Origin: Hydrogenophaga intermedia
GTDB lineage: Bacteria > Pseudomonadota > Gammaproteobacteria > Burkholderiales > Burkholderiaceae_C
Direction of reading: 5' to 3'
NCBI GenBank assembly: GCA_945869245.1
Contig: CAMBOY010000170.1
Location: 1-7,096 of the forward strand
Length of the DNA stretch: 7,096 nucleotides
Of this stretch, positions 1 to 5,129 are shown piece after piece. The position numbers and the translations under genes were made by a program. The notes under the pieces are model-generated. The model saw nothing but the letters and a program-made list of their open reading frames with translations. It made no database searches and had not been told where the DNA came from. Position 1 is the first letter of the stretch, and the number at the start of each line of letters is the position of its first letter.

Positions 1-880
1 CCAGCGCCAGATAGACCCGGCCCGCTCCGCCGTGCACGGCGGCGCGGGCCGCCAGCACGGCAGCTCCGGCCATGTGTTGGTCGCTGCTGTGCCCGATATC
101 GCCACCGACCACCATCACATCTCCGTGGCTGCCCTTGTGGGTATGGTGGGCCGCTGGCCCGGCGGGCCAGACGCTGTCGCCCGGTGCGAACCAGTGCACG
201 GACGCCGGGGTGTCCACCACCGCTGGGTCGCTGCCCAGGGCGTGGTGCCAGACGGTGCCGGCCAGATCGCGGCCCATGCCGGTGAACAAACCGGGTTTTA
301 AGGTGAGCAAACTCAAGGTGTCGCGCGGTCCCGGTGGCGCGACTGCGCCAAACCAGGCGTCTCCGGTATCGCAGTCCAGACCGCTGGGGGCGTCGACACA
401 CAACACCGGCCTGGCGAGGCGGTTGAGTCGCTCACACCACTGCACCAGGTCGGTGGACAAGGGCGTGCGCAGGCCGATACCGAGCAGCGCATCGAGCACC
501 ACATCGGCGCTGTCCAGCGCTGCGTGCTTGTCTAGCGCCACACCGGCTGCCTGTGCTTGCTCGTGTGCCCAGCGCCGCGCGGGTGGGCTGTGGCGGCCGG
601 CCAGATCGATCGCGCAGACCTCGCGCACGCCCCATTGCCGCAGCGCCGCCGCCGCAGCCAAGCCATCGGCGCCGTTGTGCCCCGGTCCGCAGACCACCAC
701 CACGCGGCGCGCGTGTGGCGCGATGGCCAGCGCCAATTGCGCCACCACCCGCCCGGCGGGTTCGACCAAGCTCTGGTGCGGCGCATGCTGCAAGGCGTGT
801 TGTTCGATCTGGCGGGTTGCGGCCAAGCTGTGCAGCGCGGCGCCGTGCGGTGGGTGTTGGGGCAGGGTGAGGGGCGGCAT
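1..880 (-). CDS. nnr: Bifunctional NAD(P)H-hydrate epimerase / ADP-dependent dehydratase, partial (C-terminus beyond left edge)
   Basis: This enzyme repairs damaged NADH and NADPH hydrates: the N-terminal YjeF domain epimerises the R and S forms, and the C-terminal ribokinase-like domain dehydrates the S form using ADP. Reading the minus strand from the ATG at 880 gives 293 open codons to the window edge. Residues 1-215 or so are the epimerase domain, with the nucleotide-loop motif GPGHNGADG (65-73), DALLGIGL (130-137) and VDAPSGLDCDTG (162-173). The dehydratase domain opens with HKGSHGDVMVVGGD (248-261) and AGAAVLAARAAVHGGAGRV (281-299), then is cut. The start is the first ATG that fits the family N-terminus; a weak AGG lies six bases before it. 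One oddity is that the usual NNGGDG loop reads HNGADG. The gene is divergent from rpsB. The family assignment is firm, but whether the dehydratase half is complete cannot be seen. Confidence 0.93.
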   Translation of the reverse strand, partial: MPPLTLPQHPPHGAALHSLAATRQIEQHALQHAPHQSLVEPAGRVVAQLALAIAPHARRVVVVCGPGHNGADGLAAAAALRQWGVREVCAIDLAGRHSPPARRWAHEQAQAAGVALDKHAALDSADVVLDALLGIGLRTPLSTDLVQWCERLNRLARPVLCVDAPSGLDCDTGDAWFGAVAPPGPRDTLSLLTLKPGLFTGMGRDLAGTVWHHALGSDPAVVDTPASVHWFAPGDSVWPAGPAAHHTHKGSHGDVMVVGGDIGHSSDQHMAGAAVLAARAAVHGGAGRVYLAL

Positions 881-888
881 GGTGGGCC

Positions 889-897
889 TGTTATACT
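889..897 (+). promoter_or_regulatory. Probable extended -10 promoter for rpsB
   Basis: The sequence TGTTATACT matches an extended -10 element (TG, one base, then a hexamer differing from TATAAT at one position). It is the only good sigma-70-like element in the gap between the divergent nnr and rpsB. No convincing -35 lies 16-18 bases upstream, where the sequence is G-rich and within the start of nnr; extended -10 promoters often tolerate this. Transcription would begin near 903-905, giving a leader of about 155 bases. The start site is inferred, not shown. Confidence 0.6.
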
Positions 898-903
898 CTG
901 AAG

Positions 904-1061
904 GCTTTGCCAATTGCGACCCGCACAATCCCGTGCTGGCGCTGTCAAAGTAATCTCAAACCAGCCCACCCGGGTGTCGGACGGTCGATCGCAGCGCAGC
1001 AGCGCGTGTGACAGACCACCGATCGGGGCTGGATTTCAGAACCAACCTCAGGAAATGCATC
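904..1061 (+). promoter_or_regulatory. Long rpsB 5' leader, candidate S2 autoregulatory mRNA element
   Basis: About 155 untranslated bases separate the predicted transcription start from rpsB. In E. coli and other gammaproteobacteria S2 represses its own rpsB-tsf mRNA through the rpsB leader, so a regulatory leader is expected here by analogy. The sequence offers a long-range pairing of CCAGCCC (961-967) with GGGCTGG (1026-1032). Possible inner stems are GGTG (973-976) with CACC (1017-1020), or alternatively GGTC (983-986) with GACC (1014-1017), and GCGC (994-997) with GCGC (1002-1005). These were paired by eye, without energy calculation. I see no small ORF in it with a credible ribosome binding site. 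Confidence 0.4.
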
Positions 1062-1805
1062 ATGTCGATCTCCATGCGCGAAATGCTGGAAGCCGGTGTC
1101 CACTTTGGCCACCAAACCCGCTTCTGGAACCCCAAGATGGCCCCGTATATCTTCGGCCATCGCAACAAGATTCACATCGTCAATCTCGAAAAGACCTTGC
1201 CGATGTTCGAGGAGGCGCAAAAGTTCGTGCGCCAACTCTCTGCCAACCGCGGCACCATTTTGATGGTGGGCACCAAGCGCCAGTCGCGCGACATTGTGGC
1301 CGCTGAAGCCCAGCGCGCCGGCGTGCCTTTTGTGGACCAGCGTTGGCTCGGCGGCATGCTGACCAACTTCAAGACGGTCAAGACCTCGATCAAGCGCCTG
1401 AAAGACATGCAAGCCCAGAAGGAAGCGGGTCTGGACAGCATGAGCAAGAAAGAGCAGCTCATGTTCAGCCGCGAAATGGAAAAGCTGGAAAAAGACATCG
1501 GCGGCATCCAAGACATGCCCGCCTTGCCCGACGCCATTTTTGTGGTGGACGTGGGCTTCCACAAAATTGCTGTGCTCGAAGCCAAGAAGCTGGGCATTCC
1601 GTTGGTCGGCGTGGTCGACACCAACCACTCGCCCGAAGGCATTGATTACGTGATCCCTGGCAACGACGACTCGTCGCGCGCGGTGGCTCTGTACGCCCGC
1701 GGCATCGCCGATGCGATCCTCGAAGGCCGTGCCAATGCGGTCAACGAAGTGGTCAAGTCGGTCGAGACCGCCGACGAGTTCGTCGAAGTGCAAGACGCCG
1801 CCTAA
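1062..1805 (+). CDS. rpsB: 30S ribosomal protein S2
   Basis: S2 is a late-assembling protein of the small ribosomal subunit that bridges head and body and is needed for S1 binding. The product is 247 residues, normal for bacterial S2. It starts MSISMREMLEAGVHFGHQTR, the family's N-terminal signature, and carries TKRQSRDI (71-78), QRWLGGMLTNF (93-103) and the second S2 signature starting PDAIFVVDVGFHKIAVLE (146-163). A coiled-coil-like charged stretch lies at about 110-140, as expected. The ATG at 1062 is chosen because AGGA at 1050-1053 sits eight bases upstream and the family begins here; an in-frame ATG at 1008 would add 18 unrelated residues. It is followed by a terminator-like hairpin before tsf, its usual cotranscribed partner. 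Confidence 0.99.
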   Translation: MSISMREMLEAGVHFGHQTRFWNPKMAPYIFGHRNKIHIVNLEKTLPMFEEAQKFVRQLSANRGTILMVGTKRQSRDIVAAEAQRAGVPFVDQRWLGGMLTNFKTVKTSIKRLKDMQAQKEAGLDSMSKKEQLMFSREMEKLEKDIGGIQDMPALPDAIFVVDVGFHKIAVLEAKKLGIPLVGVVDTNHSPEGIDYVIPGNDDSSRAVALYARGIADAILEGRANAVNEVVKSVETADEFVEVQDAA

Positions 1806-1826
1806 TTTGGCCGCTTCGGCACACAG

Positions 1827-1849
1827 AGGGGCCTTGAGCCCCTTTTTTT
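1827..1849 (+). terminator. Intrinsic terminator or attenuator between rpsB and tsf
   Basis: The stem AGGGGC (1827-1832) pairs with GCCCCT (1838-1843) around a five-base loop, and seven T residues at 1843-1849 follow. This is a classic Rho-independent terminator 21 bases after the rpsB stop. Because tsf is normally read from the rpsB promoter and I find no good promoter in the remaining gap, it probably acts as a partial terminator that sets S2 above EF-Ts, rather than as a full stop. The partial action is inferred. Confidence 0.85.
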
Positions 1850-1861
1850 CAAATCAATCGC

Positions 1862-1888
1862 TGGCGCAGACCCATGGGGTGTGCGCCA
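1862..1888 (+). promoter_or_regulatory. Strong imperfect hairpin in the tsf leader
   Basis: TGGCGCA (1862-1868) pairs with TGCGCCA (1882-1888), a single G-G mismatch follows (1869/1881), and ACCC (1870-1873) pairs with GGGT (1877-1880) around a three-base ATG loop. That is 11 base pairs in 27 bases, starting 13 bases after the preceding terminator and ending 34 bases before the tsf start. No T-run follows, so it is unlikely to be a terminator. It could be an mRNA stability or processing element, a translational control element, or a binding site. Its function is unknown. Confidence 0.5.
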
Positions 1889-1922
1889 CATATGAGTCCA
1901 CAAGACGGATGGAGTGAACAAT

Positions 1923-2810
1923 ATGGCAATCACCGCTAGCATGGTCGCAGAACTGCGCGCCAAGACCGACGCCCCGATGATGGAGTGCAAAAAAGCTCTG
2001 ACCGAAGCCGATGGCGACATGGTCAAGGCCGAAGAGATTTTGCGTGTCAAGCTCGGCAGCAAAGCCGGCAAAGCCGCCAGCCGCGTGACCGCCGAAGGCG
2101 TGGTCGCCTCGGCGATCGAAGGCAATGTGGGCGCCTTGGTGGAAATCAACTGTGAAACCGACTTTGTGTCCAAGAACGATTTGTTCCTGGCCTTCTGCAA
2201 CCACGTGGCTTCGTTGGTCGTCACGCACAATCCCACCGACGTGGCCGCTCTGGGTGAGCTGCCGCTGTCGTTGGAAAGCTTTGGCCCGACGGTCGAAGAA
2301 GTGCGCAAAGGTCTGATCGGCAAGATCGGCGAAAACATGTCGATTCGCCGCTTCCAGCGCTACGCCAACGGCGGTGCTCTGGCCGCATACCTGCACGGTG
2401 TGCGCATCGGCGTGATGGTCGAGTTCGACGGCGACGCCAACGCGGCCAAAGACACCGCCATGCACATCGCGGCCATGAAGCCGGTGGCCCTGACGTCGAA
2501 CGACGTGCCGGCGGAGCTGATCGAGCGCGAGCGTTCGGTGGCCACCGCCAAGGCCGCAGAGTCGGGCAAGCCGGCCGACATCGCCGCCAAGATGATCGAA
2601 GGTTCGGTGCAGAAGTACCTCAAAGAGGTGTCGCTGTTCAACCAGCCTTTTGTCAAAAACGACAAGCAGACGGTCGAGCAGATGCTCAAGGCCGCCGGCA
2701 CCACGGTCAAGGCCTTCACCATGTTTGTCGTGGGCGAGGGCATTGAGAAGAAACAAGACGACTTTGCCGCCGAAGTGGCCGCCCAAGTGGCTGCCGCCAA
2801 AGGCGCGTGA
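1923..2810 (+). CDS. tsf: Translation elongation factor Ts
   Basis: EF-Ts is the guanine-nucleotide exchange factor that releases GDP from EF-Tu in the cytoplasm. The product is 295 residues, typical for betaproteobacteria. The N-terminal UBA-like domain shows MAITASMVAELRAKTDAPMM followed by ECKKALTEADGD; the exchange core contains NCETDFVSKNDLF (76-88), with D80 and F81 corresponding to the EF-Tu-contacting residues of E. coli EF-Ts. A second core half with YLHGVRIGVMVEFDG (156-170) and a coiled-coil-like region (about 181-225) follow. The ATG at 1923 is preferred to the in-frame GTG at 1914, because GGAG (1911-1914) lies eight bases upstream of it and the family starts MAITA. It is separated from rpsB by an attenuator-like terminator and from pyrH by 128 bases. 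Confidence 0.99.
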   Translation: MAITASMVAELRAKTDAPMMECKKALTEADGDMVKAEEILRVKLGSKAGKAASRVTAEGVVASAIEGNVGALVEINCETDFVSKNDLFLAFCNHVASLVVTHNPTDVAALGELPLSLESFGPTVEEVRKGLIGKIGENMSIRRFQRYANGGALAAYLHGVRIGVMVEFDGDANAAKDTAMHIAAMKPVALTSNDVPAELIERERSVATAKAAESGKPADIAAKMIEGSVQKYLKEVSLFNQPFVKNDKQTVEQMLKAAGTTVKAFTMFVVGEGIEKKQDDFAAEVAAQVAAAKGA

Positions 2811-2832
2811 TGCGGCTTGTGACCCTGTGTTG

Positions 2833-2856
2833 ACAACGGGCCGAAAGGCCCGTTGT
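2833..2856 (+). terminator. Stable hairpin after tsf, possible terminator with poor T-tract
   Basis: ACAACGGGCC (2833-2842) pairs perfectly with GGCCCGTTGT (2847-2856) around a GAAA tetraloop, giving ten base pairs capped by a GNRA loop, 22 bases after the tsf stop. The bases after it (TGCATCT) are not a T-run; only the TTGTTG inside and just past the right arm is T-rich. It may end part of the rpsB-tsf transcript or protect its 3' end. Efficient Rho-independent termination is doubtful. Confidence 0.6.
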
Positions 2857-2863
2857 TGCATCT

Positions 2864-2877
2864 GCCCAGCCCTGGGC
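2864..2877. repeat. Inverted repeat GCCCAG-CC-CTGGGC upstream of pyrH
   Basis: GCCCAG (2864-2869) and CTGGGC (2872-2877) are perfect inverted copies separated by two bases. On RNA this would fold as a five-pair stem with a four-base loop. It lies eight bases after the post-tsf hairpin and where the -35 region of the candidate pyrH promoter would fall, so it could be an operator half or chance symmetry in GC-rich DNA. Confidence 0.35.
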
Positions 2878-2885
2878 TTCCCCGC

Positions 2886-2899
2886 TACACTCGCGAGTG
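2886..2899 (+). promoter_or_regulatory. Candidate pyrH -10 (TACACT) overlapping a 12-bp palindrome
   Basis: TACACT at 2886-2891 resembles a -10 hexamer with four of six consensus bases. No good -35 is present 17 bases upstream. The perfect palindrome CACTCGCGAGTG (2888-2899) overlaps it, a placement that would suit an operator. If used, transcription would begin near 2898, giving a leader of about 40 bases before pyrH. The need for a new promoter is plausible because a strong hairpin separates tsf from pyrH, but this is a weak call. Confidence 0.3.
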
Positions 2900-2938
2900 G
2901 CTTGTATCCCGACCACATCCGCATTGCCAGAGATTTCC

Positions 2939-3649
2939 ATGCCCGCTTACCAACGCATCCTTCTCAAACTCTCCGGTGAAGCCCTCATGGGCGACGACGC
3001 TTTTGGTATCAACCGCGCCACCATCGAACGCATGGTCGCTGAGATCGCTGAGGTCAATGCCTTGGGTGTCCAAGTGGCGGTGGTGATTGGGGGCGGCAAT
3101 ATTTTTCGTGGTGTGGCCGGTGGCGCAGTCGGGATGGACCGCGCCACCGCCGATTACATGGGCATGTTGGCCACCGTCATGAATGCGCTGGCCTTGGCCG
3201 ACGCCTTGGAGCGCGGTGGTGTGGTGGCGCGCGTCATGTCGGCCATCAACATCGACCAGGTGGTCGAACCCTATGTGCGCCCCAAGGCCTTGCAGTACTT
3301 GGAAGAGGGCAAGGTGGTGGTGTTTGCGGCTGGCACTGGTAACCCGTTTTTCACCACCGACACGGCTGCGGCCTTGCGTGGCGCGGAAATTGGCGCGGAG
3401 ATTGTGCTCAAGGCAACCAAAGTCGATGGGGTGTACACCGCCGACCCCAAGAAAGACCCGAGCGCCACCCGCTACGCCACCATTTCCTTCGACGAGGCCA
3501 TGGTGAAGAACTTGCAGGTCATGGATGCCACCGCATTTGCCTTGTGCCGTGACCGCCATTTGCCGGTCAAGGTGTTTTCGATTTTTAAGCCTGGCGCGCT
3601 GCGTCGGGTGGTGGACGGTGCCGATGAGGGCACGCTGGTGCACGTTTGA
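2939..3649 (+). CDS. pyrH: UMP kinase (uridylate kinase)
   Basis: PyrH phosphorylates UMP to UDP using ATP, an essential step of pyrimidine nucleotide synthesis; the bacterial enzyme is a hexamer of the amino-acid-kinase fold, usually activated by GTP and inhibited by UTP. The product is 236 residues, the usual length. Visible motifs are LLKLSGEALMG (8-18, phosphate-binding K10), VVIGGGNIFRG (48-58), ADYMGMLATVMNALAL (71-86), GTGNPFFTTDTAA (132-144), KVDGVYTADPKKDP (161-174) and MDATAFALCRD (195-205). The ATG at 2939 matches the family start (MPAYQRILLKLSGE). An in-frame GTG at 2897 would add 14 residues without family support. The ribosome binding site is weak (AGAGA at 2929-2933). frr follows after 27 bases. 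Confidence 0.98.
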   Translation: MPAYQRILLKLSGEALMGDDAFGINRATIERMVAEIAEVNALGVQVAVVIGGGNIFRGVAGGAVGMDRATADYMGMLATVMNALALADALERGGVVARVMSAINIDQVVEPYVRPKALQYLEEGKVVVFAAGTGNPFFTTDTAAALRGAEIGAEIVLKATKVDGVYTADPKKDPSATRYATISFDEAMVKNLQVMDATAFALCRDRHLPVKVFSIFKPGALRRVVDGADEGTLVHV

Positions 3650-3665
3650 ACTGTTTTGTTGGTCC

Positions 3666-3672
3666 GAGGTGA
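3666..3672 (+). promoter_or_regulatory. Strong ribosome binding site fixing the frr start
   Basis: GAGGTGA is a near-complete complement of the 16S rRNA anti-Shine-Dalgarno end and lies four bases before the ATG at 3677. It decides that start over an in-frame TTG at 3656. It is the best Shine-Dalgarno match in the pyrH to rseP stretch. Confidence 0.75.
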
Positions 3673-3676
3673 CAAG

Positions 3677-4240
3677 ATGACAACCATTGCCGATATCCGA
3701 AAAAACGCCGAGCACAAGATGCAGCAGTCGATCGAGGCGTTCAAGCACAGTTTGACCAAAGTGCGCACCGGGCGCCCGAGCCCCGCTTTGCTCGATACCA
3801 TCCATGTGGATTACTATGGCTCAATGCTGCCCCTGTCGCAGGTGGCCAATCTGACGCTGCTCGACGCCCGCACCATCGGCGTCGCACCCTGGGAGAAGGG
3901 TATGGGTGCCAAGATTGAGAAAGCCATTCGCGAATCCGACCTGGGCCTGAACCCGGCTTCGCAAGGCGATCTGATCCGTGTGCCCATGCCGCCCATGAGC
4001 GAAGAGCGCCGCAAAGAGCTCACCAAAGTGGTCAAAAACGAAGGTGAGGCCGCCAAGATTGCGATCCGCAACTTGCGCCGCGACGCCAACGAGGCGGTGA
4101 AAAAGCTGGTCAAGGACAAACTGGCGTCGGAAGACGACGAGCGCCGGGCGCAGGACGATGTGCAAAAGCTCACCGACAAAATGATCGCCGAGGTCGACAA
4201 GCTCGTCGTGTCCAAAGAGCAAGACATCATGGCGGTCTGA
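3677..4240 (+). CDS. frr: Ribosome recycling factor
   Basis: RRF works with EF-G and GTP to split the post-termination 70S ribosome so that subunits can be reused; it is a cytoplasmic, essential, tRNA-shaped two-domain protein. The product is 187 residues, within the usual 185-187. Domain I helices are formed by about 1-29 and 105-187. The hinge and domain II run from about 30 to 104 and include VRTGRPSPALLD (29-40), VDYYGSMLPLSQVANL (44-59) and APWEKGMGAKIEKAIRESDL (70-89). The C-terminal helix shows EERRKEL (109-115) and the typical end DKLVVSKEQDIMAV. RTGRPSP is a slight variant of the more common RTGRASP. In most proteobacteria uppS follows; here cdsA does, after 36 bases. Confidence 0.98.
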   Translation: MTTIADIRKNAEHKMQQSIEAFKHSLTKVRTGRPSPALLDTIHVDYYGSMLPLSQVANLTLLDARTIGVAPWEKGMGAKIEKAIRESDLGLNPASQGDLIRVPMPPMSEERRKELTKVVKNEGEAAKIAIRNLRRDANEAVKKLVKDKLASEDDERRAQDDVQKLTDKMIAEVDKLVVSKEQDIMAV

Positions 4241-4276
4241 TGCGCCGCTGTTTTGCGCACAGGGGCGCTTGACCCG
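4241..4276 (+). other. frr-cdsA junction lacking uppS, with two alternative small stems
   Basis: Only 36 bases separate the frr stop from the cdsA start, where uppS normally lies in this cluster, and no fragment of an UppS reading frame can be read in them. The stretch allows two mutually exclusive five-pair stems: TGCGC (4241-4245) with GCGCA (4255-4259), or GCGCC (4242-4246) with GGCGC (4264-4268). The second would cover part of the cdsA ribosome binding site AGGGG (4261-4265). The pairings are by eye and short. Confidence 0.5.
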
Positions 4277-5110
4277 ATGCTGTGGCAACGCGTGGTCACC
4301 GCGGTGGCGATGTTGCTGGTCTTGTTGCCAGCCTTGTTTCACGCCCAGATCGAGCCATTTGCGGCCCTGAGTCTGCTTTTGATTGTCGCTGCGGCCTGGG
4401 AGTGGGGCCGACTCAATGGGCTGGCTTCCCGCTGGGCACTGTTGGCGGGGGTGTTGCTGGGTGCCGCCTTGACTGCGCTGTGGTGGAGTGGCGCTGTGCA
4501 GCGCCCCTGGCCGCTGTTGTGGTGGTCGGTGGGTGTGCTGTGGGTGCTGTTGGCGGCTTGGATGCTGCGTCGCGGGGTGCTGCGCTGGACCGATTGGCCA
4601 GTCTGGCCGCGCCGTCTGCTGGGCTGGTTTTTGATCGCTTGCGCATGGCTTGCGCTGGTGCAAGCGCGCCTGCAGGGTTTGGAGTTTTTGCTCTCGGTGC
4701 TGGTGCTGGTCTGGACCGCCGATGTGGCGGCGTATTTTGGTGGCAAGGCATTTGGTCGACGCAAGCTCGCGCCGTCGGTCAGCCCTGGCAAGAGCTGGGA
4801 GGGCGTCTACAGCGGCGTGCTGGGCGTGGCGCTGGTCGGCGTACTGTGGTTGTATCTCGACCACCTGGGTATCACCCGGGGCGGCAGTGTGTTTCAGCGC
4901 TTGTGGTCCGATTGGGGCTGGGGCGCGGCCTTGCTGTTGGCGGGTCTGGTGGCCATGAGCGTGGCTGGTGATTTGGTGGAGTCTTTGGTCAAGCGCAGCG
5001 CGGGCGTCAAGGACTCCAGCCGCCTATTGCCCGGGCACGGGGGTGTGCTGGACCGGGTGGACGCCTTGTTGCCGGTGCTGCCGCTGGCGATGATGGTGAT
5101 TTCTCGTTGA
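4277..5110 (+). CDS. cdsA: Phosphatidate cytidylyltransferase (CDP-diacylglycerol synthase)
   Basis: CdsA condenses CTP with phosphatidic acid at the inner membrane to make CDP-diacylglycerol, the precursor of all major phospholipids. The product is 277 residues, normal for the family, with about eight hydrophobic segments beginning at residues 6-20 and 28-41. The Prosite-type signature is complete near the C-terminus: SLVKRSAGVKDSSRLLPGHG at 226-245 and GVLDRVD at 246-252, including the metal- and substrate-binding K235, D236, H244 and D249. DVAAYFGGKAFGRRK (149-163) and SPGKSWEG (169-176) are also family blocks. The ATG at 4277 fits the family start (MLWQRVVTA), with AGGGG 11 bases upstream; a TTG at 4253 would add eight residues. 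It directly follows frr, without uppS, and is 19 bases before dxr. Confidence 0.97.
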   Translation: MLWQRVVTAVAMLLVLLPALFHAQIEPFAALSLLLIVAAAWEWGRLNGLASRWALLAGVLLGAALTALWWSGAVQRPWPLLWWSVGVLWVLLAAWMLRRGVLRWTDWPVWPRRLLGWFLIACAWLALVQARLQGLEFLLSVLVLVWTADVAAYFGGKAFGRRKLAPSVSPGKSWEGVYSGVLGVALVGVLWLYLDHLGITRGGSVFQRLWSDWGWGAALLLAGLVAMSVAGDLVESLVKRSAGVKDSSRLLPGHGGVLDRVDALLPVLPLAMMVISR

Positions 5111-5129
5111 ATCGGAAAGTGACAGTGCC

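Noticed and set aside
72..953. A 293-codon open frame on the plus strand over nnr
   Set aside because: It is the antisense of nnr, rich in serine, alanine, arginine and cysteine. The minus-strand frame carries clear YjeF and dehydratase motifs, so this one is a shadow.
532..969. A 145-codon minus-strand frame starting upstream of nnr
   Set aside because: It is out of frame with nnr, tryptophan- and arginine-rich, and has no family motif. The nnr frame read from 880 matches the known domain throughout.
914..1306. A 130-codon plus-strand frame spanning the rpsB leader, including an ATG at 1055
   Set aside because: It is out of frame with rpsB and shares its first bases only by overlap. The real start at 1062 has a properly spaced AGGA and the S2 N-terminal signature.
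1889..1896. A possible -10 (TATGAG) for a separate tsf promoter
   Set aside because: It is a poor match, no -35 is present 16-18 bases upstream, and the 1862-1888 hairpin occupies the place a -35 would need.
1854..2924. A 356-codon open frame on the minus strand over tsf
   Set aside because: It is the antisense shadow of tsf, histidine- and glycine-rich, with no family motif and no ribosome binding site of note.
3650..3676. Possible regulatory element between pyrH and frr
   Set aside because: The 27 bases show only the strong ribosome binding site; no dyad or promoter stands out.
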